This document shows positions 48,401 to 59,660 of a stretch of 64,000 nt of DNA, piece by piece (positions within the stretch are counted from its first letter, which is position 1; each line of letters begins with the position of its first letter). The notes under the pieces are model-generated. The model saw only the letters and a program-made list of their open reading frames with translations, made no database searches and was not told the origin of the DNA. The DNA is from Microplitis mediator. Taxonomy: Eukaryota; Arthropoda; Insecta; Hymenoptera; Braconidae. Location: assembly GCF_029852145.1 (NCBI RefSeq), contig NC_079975.1, positions 4,526,001 through 4,590,000 of the forward strand, read 5' to 3'. The translations under genes were made by a program, and so were the position numbers.

Positions 48401-51400
48401 TTTAGAGTGGTTAAGTGGGGAAGCTGTTTGGACTCAGTAACTCTCGATTGAGGAGAAGAGGCTTATAACGGGTAGTCGACTGACTGTAATTATTTTCTCA
48501 TCAAATCACATTAGTATTTTAGACTTTTTTAAAATTTATAATTTACTACACTGTAAAAAATTCGCGGAGTGAATGCGGATTGAAATAAAATCCAGACCAC
48601 TCCGAAAATACAAACTCTCTGCTTACTCCGAATACGGAGTGATTTTTTTTTAAAACTCCGAAATTTCGAGTGAACTCGGATTTAAATAAAATTCGTAATC
48701 ACTCCGAATTCACTCCCAATTTTTTACAGTGTACGTAAAAATAAATTTTAAAATATTTGAACCCCAAAAGTATAAAAAAGAAATGACATAAAAATAAATG
48801 TTGAGAAAAGTAAACATATTTTTTATTGCCAATATAATTTTTTATTATAAAATGAAACTTTCAAGTGAAATTTGAAAATTTTATGATTCATCTCGCGAGT
48901 ACATAGAAATATTAAACTAATATTCATTTTTTTTTTTGTATAATAAATTTTTTAAATTCATTGGTTTAAAAACTATTAGTACTGACATTAAAATATTTAT
49001 GACAGTAACAAAAGAAATAAATGAATAGTCATGTGTAGAAAGGAAAACTAAACATAATTTTAGGTTTGTGAAAATTTATAAAAAGTAGAATTGTCTGGTT
49101 TTGTTCGAACATAAAAGCAAAGCTCGGGAGACTCTTATGTTTATTTTCTTAAAACTAACGCAGTATGTAATACAGATAATATCTGATAATATGATTAATA
49201 GTGTTTATATTATTAAATCCAATAAAAACGATTTATTATTTATTTTTATTTATAAATTCTCAGTAACTGAAGTATTAACATAAATTTTATAAATTTATTG
49301 ATAAATTTTAAATCCTTATATTTATCGCTTTAATTCAAGTTATCAAAAATTTTGATACAGAGCGTTCAGGAAGTTTATCAATCACTATTAGATAGTCGTT
49401 TATTGCCAAAATAAACATTTTATCGATAATAATTTTATTCATTTCAACTAAAATTTCATTTATGTCTCGACTGATTAATTTACTAAATAAATATTTTTTA
49501 TTTCGCGAAATTTTTATTAACAACTGATTAAAAAATAAAAGTTTCAATGCAAGAGTAATGTAAACCCATAAAGTTTTCTTCTTTAAATGTATGAAGTTCG
49601 ATCTATATAAAAAAGAAGAATTCCTCCAGATATAAACATAATAAAAAAAAAATATATAAATAGAAGAGATAAAAAAAATCCGACAACAATTAAGTAAAAA
49701 AAGTCTAAGTGTATAAATATATACATTTATATTTATGTCTTGAGGGGCGTATTCTCTTTTATGTTTTTGTGTAAGATAGTGATCGATCGATGACAAAAAA
49801 TTACTTGGTCAGGAAGTAGTAAGTAAAAGCACATCAAAGTCTCATACTGTTTTGTCTTAATACAACTTCATTATTAATGTATGTATGTATACATATATGT
49901 ATATATGACTACGCTACGCATACTGTCTTAATATATGTGTTTAGTAGTTGTCAGAGTATATACACATATATATGTGTACTAGGTAATATAAAGGAGTTGC
50001 CAAAATAACGCAGTTCAATTTTGACGTTACTTCATCCCACGGAAATTTTGGCATCGGTCCTAAAATAAATTCAACCACAAATATGTGTGTATGTGAATGA
50101 GTAAAAGCTTTCATTCATACTATATTATTATTCATCCCTCTGGTATGATGTTGAAGAACATGTATTAAGTCAAGATGATGGAGAAGAAGAAGAAGAAGAA
50201 GAAGAAGAAGAAAGACGGAGAAAATATAATATACAAGGTCAAGAAACGTCTAATGGATTTTAGTAATAAAACAAAAGTCGTTAAGCTATTTTTTATTAAC
50301 AAAGTTTATTTTCTTTTTCAAAAACTTTATTATTAAAAAAATTATTTGAGTTAAAAATAAATAAGTTTATATAAAAAAAGAAAAAAAAACTTTTTAATTA
50401 ATAGAAATAACAAATAATTGTAATGATAATGAAGTTAGCCGACGTCTAATAATTTTTTGATTTTTTTTTAAGCAATAAATTATGAAAAAAAAAATATTTG
50501 AAAAATTTGCACCTGTAGTTTTTTAAATTTCCTACATGTGTATATTTTTATTTTTTGTTTTTTTGTAATTGATTTGTTGAAAAAAAAAACCAAAAAATTT
50601 TAATTGTCTGCTAATTTCAGACTCATACAATTGTAATGATACTGAACTTAGCCAACGTCTGATAATTTTTTGATTTGTTTTAAAACGACAAATTATAAAA
50701 AAAAAAATATTTGAAAAAATTGCACCTACAGCTTTTTTAATTTTCTACAAGTGCATATTTTTAGTTTTTTTTTTTGTAATTGATTTGTTGAAAATAAAAT
50801 CCGAAGATTTTTAATTGTCTGTTAACTTCAGAATCATACAATTATTGGGTAGTAAAAAAAATTTTTGAACAAAAATTTTAGAGGAATAAATAATTTTGAA
50901 TTAATAACTCACGTTTTTGGCGAATGAAATAAATTCTATATCCCTTAATTAATTGTGAGCAAAATTATTTAAATTAACGAACACTATAATTATTTATCAC
51001 AAGTATATAAATTATTATAAAATAGCCAAGTCATCTGGTGGTTCACTATCGATTTAATATCGATCACAAATTAGTAAAGAAGCGGTTTAAGTAAATTTTG
51101 AAGAGATTTATTTAAAGAAAAGAAGTAAATTAAATTTTGGTTTGAACAATTAAAGCACTGAGACACTATCGAAGAAAGTGCTAACAGGATTGAGTTATGA
51201 AGATCAATGACCGGCGAGAAGTTATGTGTCTATATGGCGAGGATCTTGAAAAGTGATCCTGATGCCACGAGTGGAGTCTGTGATCATTAAACCTCCCGTG
51301 TTTGTGCTCTGTTTCTGATTCACCCACGAATAATGTTAAAGAAGCATGCGTCGTTGAATTTCCCTTTCTCCAGGTCAAGAAAGGGAAGTAAACTATAATA

Positions 51401-51964
51401 AGAAGACGCCACTCATTTATTGGAAATTATATTGCTAAATTATATTATTGCTATCCAACATAAATACACGTGCGTTTATTATTTATGTATCTACTTATTT
51501 AAATATAAATTTCCAAAAATAATTTTATTCCTCCTTATCTATTTCGACCGGGAATTATTTGTCATCGGGAATTTAAATATCGAAAATTCCCATGACTTCA
51601 TTCGATATTTTTATTTTTAATTTTTCAATCCAATAAAATATTCAAAATTTTTTTCAAATTCCATTTAAATTTATCCTCATATTTTTTAAACAAAAAAAAA
51701 TACAATCCCAAGAATTTAAATTTTTTGTCACCTGTCTATTTTTATCTCAAATATTTATAATAAATATATCCTCAAGTAAAAAATTTTTGTCAGGGTTTAC
51801 TTCCTCAAAGAATTTAAAGCCTACTCGATTCCATTTTTAAATATTATAACTTTAAAATTATTTCTTGGAAGAAAATTAAAAAACTTTTAAGTAAAATAAA
51901 TAATTACTTTGGTAAAATATAAATCATACCTGCGCAGTAATGAAGTTTTTCGTTTTTTATTCAT
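39488..51964 (-). CDS. SLC12 cation-chloride cotransporter (NKCC/NCC branch), 16 exons
   Basis: Exons in transcript order: 51964-51930, 47725-47585, 47515-47455, 46870-46615, 45481-45228, 45154-44711, 44419-44188, 44018-43897, 43460-43261, 42403-42256, 42031-41790, 40837-40517, 40440-40337, 40187-40073, 39975-39715, 39623-39488. All sites are GT-AG and in phase: 3,072 nt, 1,023 aa. The cytosolic N-terminus has WDVVPRMEYYR...RPSLSDLHDG, aligning with the phosphoregulatory segment of NKCC1/NCC. TM1 carries NIWGVMLFLRLSWIVAQAG. TM3 is GGGIYFIISRSLGPEFGASI... followed by SMNTIGF. TM6 is FFPSVTGIQAGANISGDLKD. An extracellular loop has N-glycosylation sequons (NNT, NCT). TM8 is FAATLSTALTNLLSVP. 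The long C-terminal domain includes KPDVNWGSSTQAQ, DVWWLYDDGGLTILLPYI, MAEIMAKFRIKY and ends RGNHTSVLTFYS. It should carry Na+-coupled chloride. The K+-site Tyr of NKCC is Asn198 here, so K+ dependence is doubtful. The first exon was chosen by ATG, donor and phase. Confidence 0.92.
41000..41259. repeat. Family C MITE, copy 1 ('CACTGTAAAAA...ggagtgaa')
   Basis: Ends are cactgtaaaaaattgggagt and cgcgaatttttcacagtg. The interior alternates ggagt and actcc blocks, giving high self-complementarity. Flanked by TA on both sides (gTA|cactg ... cagtg|TAg), which fits a Tc1/mariner-type target duplication (inference). Confidence 0.65.
41326..41764. repeat. Element with perfect 22-bp terminal inverted repeats
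   Basis: The left end cagtcgactacccgtcat(aagc) at 41326-41347 is the exact reverse complement of 41743-41764. AT-rich interior, no ORF. The homologous copy in inverse orientation is 47870-48482, which carries about 170 bp of extra internal sequence. Confidence 0.75.
42535..42745. repeat. MITE family E, copy 2
   Basis: gtacctgaagatcggaacgt at the left and its reverse complement (acgttccgatcttcaggtac) at the right form a perfect 20-bp terminal inverted repeat, followed by tttttc/gaaaaa. Length 211 bp, in the SLC12 intron between the exons ending at 42403 and 43261. Confidence 0.75.
43507..43819. repeat. Family C MITE, copy 2
   Basis: Begins cactgtaaaaagtcaggagt and ends ccgtaaattttttcagta, with the same internal ggagt/actcc alternation. 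Diverged. Confidence 0.6.
44471..44642. repeat. MITE family E, copy 3 (shorter)
   Basis: Left gtacctgaaaatcggaatgt; right ttccgatctccagggaca. It shares the internal cagaaatctagatccagtag block with copy 2. Confidence 0.65.
45540..46300. other. Large SLC12 intron with diverged internal repeats
   Basis: Between the exons at 45481 and 46615. The block gaccaatattttcaccgtaa recurs in variant forms (45664, 45846), and aacttttatttgaaaaa/tttcaaacaaaagttg form inverted segments. No coding exon found. Confidence 0.45.
47870..48820 (-). repeat. Duplicated composite repeat D, copy 2 (inverted)
   Basis: Reverse-complement counterpart of 40911-41764, in the 4.2-kb SLC12 intron upstream of the exon at 47725. 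It contains an inverted family C copy (48549-48731) and the TIR element (47870-48482). Shared flanking sequence extends to taaacatatt at 48811-48820. Confidence 0.75.
50183..50216 (+). repeat. GAA microsatellite
   Basis: About ten uninterrupted gaa units. They open a poly-Glu stretch on the + strand that I do not treat as coding. Confidence 0.75.
50423..50626. repeat. Palindromic MITE family A, copy 5
   Basis: Begins atgataatgaagttagccga then cgtctaataattttt; ends ttaattgtctgctaatttca + gactcat. Inside the first SLC12 intron. Confidence 0.7.
50636..50837. repeat. Palindromic MITE family A, copy 6, in tandem with copy 5
   Basis: Begins atgatactgaacttagccaa and ends ttaattgtctgttaacttca + gaatcat. 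Only about 10 bp separate it from the previous copy. Confidence 0.7.
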
Positions 51965-52929
51965 TTTAATTTATACAAAACAAACACAAATAATTAAAAA
52001 CAGCAACAAATATTAAATAATAACAATAACTTTACGGCGGAAACGTTAAATCACATTCGTGTATCGCGTTTCAAGCTCGACTATCACCTTTTTCAACAAA
52101 CTCTCGATATATATACACTGTTGAGGTAACTTAAAAGATATACATCGCACACGTACAAAGATGTCATTTAGCTCGCGATGAGGAAATTCTTTATGGTATC
52201 CAGCTGGCCACAAGGTAATGCATCGTCGGTACATTGATACTACTCTACTTCTCAATTTACTATTTTTTTATATATTTATTTTAACAATAAACATTTTTAA
52301 CTGTCTAACAGAAACAGACCTTGGCTATAGGTGTATTTTTTTTTCAATATCATCCTTGATAAAAAGAAGTAGTACATACACAGTATATACTTACATATAA
52401 TTATTTAACTCGCGCTAATATTTTCTTATCTAAAAGTTTACTATCTTCAATTGATTACTGTCTTAATTATTACGCGTCGGTGTCTACTGTTGTTAAAAAT
52501 TTTTTTTTCAAACAGTAAATAATTTTTTACTCGAATTTTTTTACAGTGGAATGAATGCTTTTATTGCCATAATTACTTTTCTTTTATTAGTATGGGAACG
52601 TCCAATTCACTTAATTAATATAAATGCCATAGTGTCGTAACTATTTAATTGAAATGAATTTCGATTGCTAAGTATTTGTGTTTTGATAGATAATATATTT
52701 GACATTAATATGTACTGTATCAAAGTCAATTATTTTACTAATGAATAAATTTGTTTTAATATTTTTAATAAATTTAATTCAACAAATAAATAAATTACTC
52801 AAGTCTAAGTGATAACAGAATGAGATGACAGCATTTTGATTAAATAATTAAAACTTTTTTATAAATATATTTTCAAAATGAATGAAAATTTTGATTTCAT
52901 AATAAAAAATATTTTCGAGCTCATTTTTA

Positions 52930-54650
52930 GTTTTACGTTTAGTCATTCCGTCGTGGTCACTCAAGTTGCCGTATCTTGATCCTGAAGAAATTAAGATACT
53001 GGTGGCTTGTCTGATCAAGGCCGAACCAGCGGTCGCGTTTTCATTAAAATCAATTTGAATTTTGAAAATTTAGGGTAAAAATGAGCTCAGTTAAGAAATT
53101 AAAGAGTAAATTTTGAAAATTAGTTCAGAGGTAAATAAGTGGTGGGGCCTTGCAGGGCCAGGAATTTCTGGTTGCTGTCGGGTCGCCACTGAATGCTCCT
53201 TCAGGACATTTATTAATCCGACGATAGACCTCACAGAGAGATCTGTCTGCTGTGGGCACATCCCCTTTGGGGTTCTGCATTATCACTAAAAATAGCGAGC
53301 AGATAGAGCCGTGCAGTCTCGTACTGTTATGGGCGTGCGGAGGTGGTGGACAACGTGGTCATTGAACAGAGAAGTTGCATATTTTGTAATTTATCTTTTT
53401 TTTTTTTTTTGAGTTTAATAAATGTAACTGTTTTTTAAAAATGTAAATTAATCATTTTCAAATACAAACTAACGCAGCTTCTCTGTTCAAAATGATTCTC
53501 TATCTGCTACAGTCTCCGAATCGGTCGCTTTTCCGACAGAGTCACTGTGTCCACCAGTTACTTCAGGACTCGTGGATGCACCTCTGTAGTAAGGGTGACT
53601 GGGCCGGAATCGGCTGTTGGGGGGACTCCTCGAAATTTGAGATAGTGAAAATATTGAACACTGTTTACTAGTGAGAGGCATGCCAAGTTACGATATAAAT
53701 TTCTCTGGTAATTAGTGTATTTTCACTAGTTCTGTTTTAAGTGGAGAGAAGGGAAGCTAAATGTGCGCTGGTGCAGTTAAACGATGATGACCCAAGTGCG
53801 TCAGCGCAGGGGAGGATTCACCGGAGTTTTAAATGTTGTGAGCACCTAGAGTCATTTTTGTCCGCCGTTATTTTATTTATTATTATATGACATGACATGA
53901 TTTTAACAAGATCTGGCACCCGATTGCTCAAAAAAATTTTTCAAAAATTAACAAATCGTTCGGAAAATCCTCTGATCGGTGAGAAAATTTATTGACTGTA
54001 ATTTTAAAAATTTTAAAAGTTCAAATAATTTATTATTAGTATAGCAGAGGCCAGTTGCTCCTTTGGGCAATTTGAGTCTGCTGTTGACTGCTATGTTGAT
54101 CGCTGTTGGACCTGCCTATTATGTCCTTTGACTTTGTCAAACCATATAGGTGTCAACACTTCTCGTCAGAGTCAAGCGGAAGTTCGATTGCCGTGAGCAT
54201 TCAGGATTTTTTTTGCTGATAGAAAAAGTAAATTCTGCGTCGATGAATGAAAAATGCCTCTGCCCGCGTTTGAAATTTTCAACTCACGGTTCGAATAATT
54301 ATTGAGCCATTGGGCTCCGGTCGCGGTAGTCAATTTTAATTGTTTATATATTGTTTATTCCATTTAGCTTCTAATAGAACAGGAAAACAGTGGCTGAGTC
54401 TGCTCTTGTGGGCAATTCGAGCCCGCTGTAGACTACTGCGTTGATCGCTGTTGGTCAAGCGTAAGTTCGGTTGCCGTGAGCAAGTTTAAGGTTTTGTGCG
54501 CCGATTTAATAAATAAAAAAATACACTTTTCTATTTATATGTAAATGCTTTTTGTGCATAAACAGCCTCTGTTCGCGTTGAAAAATAGCCAGGTCCGTGG
54601 TTCGATAAAGGGCGAATTATTGTACGGCGCGTACCGGGTTTTTAAACTAC
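52930..54650. mobile_element. Unclassified GC-richer repeat patch, possible retroelement remnant
   Basis: Clearly less AT-rich than its flanks. It has an inverted repeat (gaacagagaagttgcatat at 53364 against its counterpart ending aacgcagcttctctgttc, 53472-53490) and a tandem pair of about 340 bp (54055 onward and 54395 onward). The pair shares ctgc.ttgatcgctgttgg, aagttcg.ttgccgtgagca and gcctctg.ccgcgtt. No reverse transcriptase, integrase or LTR boundaries are recognisable, so the class is undetermined. Confidence 0.4.
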
Positions 54651-55307
54651 AAATATTTTTTATTGTAACGAAATTAATTTTTTATAATAATTGTTTTGAC
54701 TTTGAGTGAAGAGTCTCCATGTTTTCATCTCATTCAAAATTAATCGACTCGAATAATTTATTTATTTTTGAGTCAAAGTTTTGAGTTTACATGAGAAAAA
54801 TTATGAATTTGATTTAAAGCTCAATTGTGATTTAAACGATAAGAGAATATAAAATTTGGATGGAAAATTATTTTGAACTGGTGGTAAAATTGTGGACTAT
54901 TTGTAACGCTTGATCCGGATAAATCTCAAAAAAAAAATATTCACTTTAGTTCCTTTTTTACTGTGAAATCTTATAGTAAAATTTAATTGTTAAATTTAGT
55001 AGTCCGATTTTATTGTAGAAATATTTATTCTTTTTTTGCACTAAAAATATTGACTGAGTAAGTTAGATATAAATAGATTCATAACAGGGCTTGGCTGGAA
55101 ATTATTTAAGGCAACTCGTAATTTTGATAAAGAAAAAAAAATTTTTATGGTCACTAGAATAGTTTATTTTAAGTAAATTAATTTTACAAGCAAGTATGTA
55201 AGAAAAAAAATTTTTTAATCTTGTGTTCATAGTAACAGACATTTTGATATTTTATTTGAATTTATAAACTTTTACTTCAAAAATTTTAATATTACAAATA
55301 ATAGAAA

Positions 55308-55516
55308 TGACTGTGAATGTATCAGACATCAGACGAATTTAAAATTACAAATAAATAGGGTAAATAATTAAAAAATATATATATATTTATAAAAAATGCA
55401 CTTATTAATTTGAAAATTTTTTAAATGTACATTTTTTTGAATTTTATTTTATTAATTATTTACTCGATTTATTAATAATTTGAAATTTGTCTGATGGCTG
55501 CTACATTCACGCTCAT
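55308..55516. repeat. Palindromic MITE family B, copy 5
   Basis: Left tgactgtgaatgtatcagac; right gatggctgctacattcacgc + tcat. Complementary arms around a short AT-rich centre. Confidence 0.65.
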
Positions 55517-56661
55517 ATAATAGAATGCTCTAATATTTTTCAAATAATTTATGAGTAGAAATTTAAAAAATGTATATAAATAAGTAGCAGCAACTTAATA
55601 TAAAAATTGATATTTGAATAATTTAATAATGAATGATCTTAACTCGATTGATAAAAAATTAATTGCCTGTCTTGGTATTAAATAAATTTAGTAGAATATT
55701 TTTGTTGAATAAAAAAAAAAGAATAACAGAAGATAAATATTTACCCCTGGGTATCCACAAGCGTAAGAATCAATAACAATAAAAAATAAAATAAAATAAA
55801 TATATATAACGCGAATGTTGATGCGTTAGTATCACTTTATTAACTAAAATGTATCCATCACCAAATCCGACATTTATACCAAGTGACTATCAAGCATTTA
55901 ACAAATTGCCGACCCCCTTGCCGATAAATTGCCAGTACCACTCATAAGTTAGTTAACCCCGTGGTGAACTTGTACACATAAGCAATGGCGTAAGTTTCTT
56001 AACAACAATTCTAAGAGACACCTTCTATCTCTTACACTTAACTCATCATCTCATTATCTCTCACTCACTTACTCACTCTCTGTTACTTTTTTATTTCCCC
56101 TTTGTATATACACTACATTCGAAGACTAATTAATTGTCTCAGTTAAATTATTACTCACAATCATCACTCCATCATTGATATTAATCTGCCAACGATTAGT
56201 CATTTTTATTTTTTTTATTAATTCCTATTAATTCAATTAATTCAAACATCAGAAAAAAAATTTTTGTTTATTTTTTATCGATGGATTATTTTTTCATGAT
56301 CTCGTAGACACGTTCTATACATTATCATTTTTTAAAACGCGTGCGGATAAAATTGGAGTGTCAGAAAAACGTGAATCATTACATACATACATACATACAT
56401 ATATATATATATATACTGGAAATTGTCAGATATTATAAATGTTAAGTGTCTCGACGCACTTCAATTTAAATATTAAGACCAAGACAAGTCCGGATGAAAC
56501 TGCGTCAAGTGACCAATCTTATTATATATATTGTTGTTATAAGATCTACTAACGTATTATATATATGTAGACATATTTAACATATGTATTTTATTCTGTA
56601 TACTTTATCATTAGAGTAATAAATATCTCAATATTCATACAAATAATCTTTTAAAATATTG

Positions 56662-56903
56662 CACTAAAAAATTTGCGGTGAACGCGGAGTAAATCCGGAG
56701 CGACTGTTTATTTATTTCCTTCCCTCGGAGTGAAATTTACTCCGAAGAAAACTTTATTTTAATACTAAAACTCCGAATCGTGTGAATGTGGATTCAATAA
56801 AATCCAGATCACTCCGACTTTTTTTTTAAACTCCGAAACTCCAAGCGATGGAGTGAATTTGGATTTAAATAAAATCCGCATTCACTCCCGATTTTTTACA
56901 GTG
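56662..56903. repeat. Family C MITE, copy 4
   Basis: Begins cactaaaaaatttgcggtga and ends actcccgattttttacagtg. Internal actccga and ggagtgaa blocks. Confidence 0.6.
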
Positions 56904-59269
56904 TGTGGAAATTTTTTTTTTTAATTTATTAATCATAAAAATAATTTTTGACATGAGACAATAACAGTAAAGACTATTTTTTTATTATTTCATTGAACAT
57001 CGATGACAGTAATTATTATTATTGATGATTATTTGAAATTTATTTAAATTTATTTTTAAAAAATTACACTTTTACATCTGATGAAAGATTTATTTGAATA
57101 TTAAGTGTTTGCAATTAATAATAAAAATCTTTTTTTATATAACATCAAAGTAAACTAGACGTTTTAGTACCCACCTTAAGTGATTCATCGTTTAATAAAC
57201 AAATTAACGAAGTTCATATTAATTCTGGGAAATATGTAAAGCAAACTTAACGATTTTTCTACTTATAAATTAAAAAGTTGTATGCACTACCATGACACTT
57301 TTACTAATGAAAATAATAATTGAGTTTCCATTAACGTATTTTGATGATTTGATGCGATAAAGTAATTACACGTTAGATAAAAGGAAAACTATATTAGAGA
57401 ATTTTAATTATTTTATTTCCTTGGGATACATCAGTGTAGAAAATTACACATTTATTGATTTTATAATTTTTTTAATTACCATTAATGGTGTCATTACATT
57501 ATTCTTATTGTTAATAACGTTTTTTATTTTGATCCAGTTGATTTTAAATATTTTTAGTCGCTCTATTTCCTGTTATTTTATACTTTTTAAATAAACTTGA
57601 ACGTTAATTTTTGTTTATTAGCATTTATTTACGTGTAAATTAGCGCTAAAAAAATTTTCATCATCATATTTATCATTTACTTGACTCTTAACATTTTTAA
57701 ACATTGAAAAAAAAACTAAAAATAATATTTCGAATTTTTTTTACTGGAATGTCTCATGAAATTTAAAATTATCGATAACTTTCTAACATTTTTGAAATTC
57801 TTTTAATCCACCGGAAATTTGAACAACTGCTTAGGAAATTTTTTGAGATATTATGAAAGTTTTCTGATTACCGGAAACACTGAAAAAATTTTAAGCGGGA
57901 AATATTTAGGGAATTTGAAGAAATATTTTATAACTTCGGGAAATCCTTGAGATCTGAACATTTTACAATTTTCTGGAAAAAAAAAAATAAATAAATAAAA
58001 ATCAACATATACTGGGTCTAATAATTATAATTACAATAATAAATTGTTGTAATTATTGATGACATTGAAATTATAATAAAAGTTGTATTATGTAATTGAA
58101 TTTACAATGAGGTAAATCATTTTAGTTGAATTTGCAATTGAAAATACTTTTTATATTGTTTTATAAATACAAAAAGTATGAAAAAAATCGTTGAAAAAAA
58201 GGTTGACTGTTCTAAATTTCAAAACGTGACACAATAAACTTTTTTTAAACGATTTTTAAACTTCTGAAAATATAAAGAAAAAAACAATTGACTTAATACT
58301 ACAAGTTAACGTTTTTGACACATTTGTAAACTTTTTTTGACACTCCATTAAATTAAAAGTGCGTGAATTCATCATTTTTTCCAGTGCAAAATACGTTAAA
58401 AAAAACTGATTCAGGTTTTTTATTTTGGCATATCTTAATAATATCAGTAGATTTATTGATATTTATCTTGAATTTTCAAAAGTTTAAAAAACGTTCAAAA
58501 AAAGTTGATCGTGTCACTTTTTGAAGTTTAGAATAATCAACAATTTTTTTTACGCGGGATATTTTGTTAATTCATTTAAAAAAAAAAAATTATAAAAAAA
58601 AAAAACAATTTTTATCACAAATTGCGATTTACTGACATGATGATTATAATTATATAAATCATGCACGAAAACGGAAGTTGAAAATATCTATTTACTTTTG
58701 TCATAACTAAAATCTATGTATGTCCATTGTACTATTTGTTGTTATTACGACTCGTTAGTATCATCACCGACTCATCGATCTTTATAAAAAAATTGATATA
58801 GCTTCGCTGATGTATCGTTACGCTGTTTATTGTATCGTATACGATGTATTGTCTACTAGAATTAACTCTATAATCCATAAATTAGACTATTGCTCTTCAA
58901 ATATTATTATTAACTACAGCAATTTAACAGTAATAAGTAATTGGTAATAATTTTAAAAAATAGAATCAATATAAAATATATGCAAAATTATTTATTGAAA
59001 TTTGTTATTTTTATGACGGCAATTTTTTTTTTATAAACTATGTTGCAATACTGTTACGTAGCGAAACATGTGGCTTACTTAGATTTTATGCGTTTTTGAG
59101 TGAATCCTATATTTAGAATGAGATCAAATCGTTATTTAAAAAAAAAAAAAATATTCTTATGAAATACAAAAAACAATTTTTTTAATTAGTAATTTTTGAT
59201 TTTAAAAATTAATAAATAATAATAAAATTAAATTAATTAATTAATAGATCAAATAATTAACAGAAATTT

Positions 59270-59660
59270 TTTTGATACCAAAACCGACGTCTAATAATTT
59301 TTAGTTTTTTTTCAAAACGATAAATTATGAAGAAAAAAAATATTTAAAGAAATTGCACTAATAGTTTTTTGAATTTTCTACATGTGCATTTTAAAAAATT
59401 TTTTTTTGGTCATTCATTTATTGAAAACAAAAATACAAAAATTGTTAATCGTCTGTTAACTTATGATCCTGGAGTCAGCAAACGATTACAAATTTTCGGA
59501 TTTTTTTTCAACAAATTGATCAGAAAAAAAAAATAAAAAATGCACATGTAGAAAATTTAAAAAACTACAGGTGCAATTTTTTCAAATTTTTTTTTATTTA
59601 TAATTTACCGTCTAAAATAAAATCCAAAAATTATTAGACGTCTGCTAACTTCAGTATCAT
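59270..59660. repeat. Two palindromic MITE family A copies in tandem
   Basis: The first copy runs about 59270-59467 and the second 59463-59660. They overlap by the shared end ttatgatcctgg. The second ends attagacgtctgctaacttc + agtatcat, nearly identical to the copy nested at 9197-9399. Confidence 0.65.

Noticed and set aside
49335..49796. 153-codon open frame on the - strand
   Set aside because: AT-rich codons, Ile/Phe/Tyr/Lys dominated, no recognisable motif, no splice context; within the first SLC12 intron. Likely chance.
50146..50272. Plus-strand Asp/Glu-rich frame with ten Glu in a row
   Set aside because: Created by the GAA microsatellite; no start codon or acceptor found.
51181..51378. 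Minus-strand frame ending SSPYRHITSRRSLIFITQSC as the SLC12 N-terminus
   Set aside because: No ATG in frame and no donor before its stop; the 51964 exon gives a clean phase match instead. It could be alternative 5' UTR.
52960..53045. Faint resemblance to U2 snRNA or a 5S-derived SINE (cggccttgatca / gatcctgaagaaattaag)
   Set aside because: Only short words match and neither the order nor the flanking promoter elements fit.
53487..53681. Minus-strand frame MPLTSKQCSIFSLSQ...
   Set aside because: Could be a retroelement fragment, but it has no recognisable gag or pol motif and overlaps an inverted repeat, so I list only the repeat patch.
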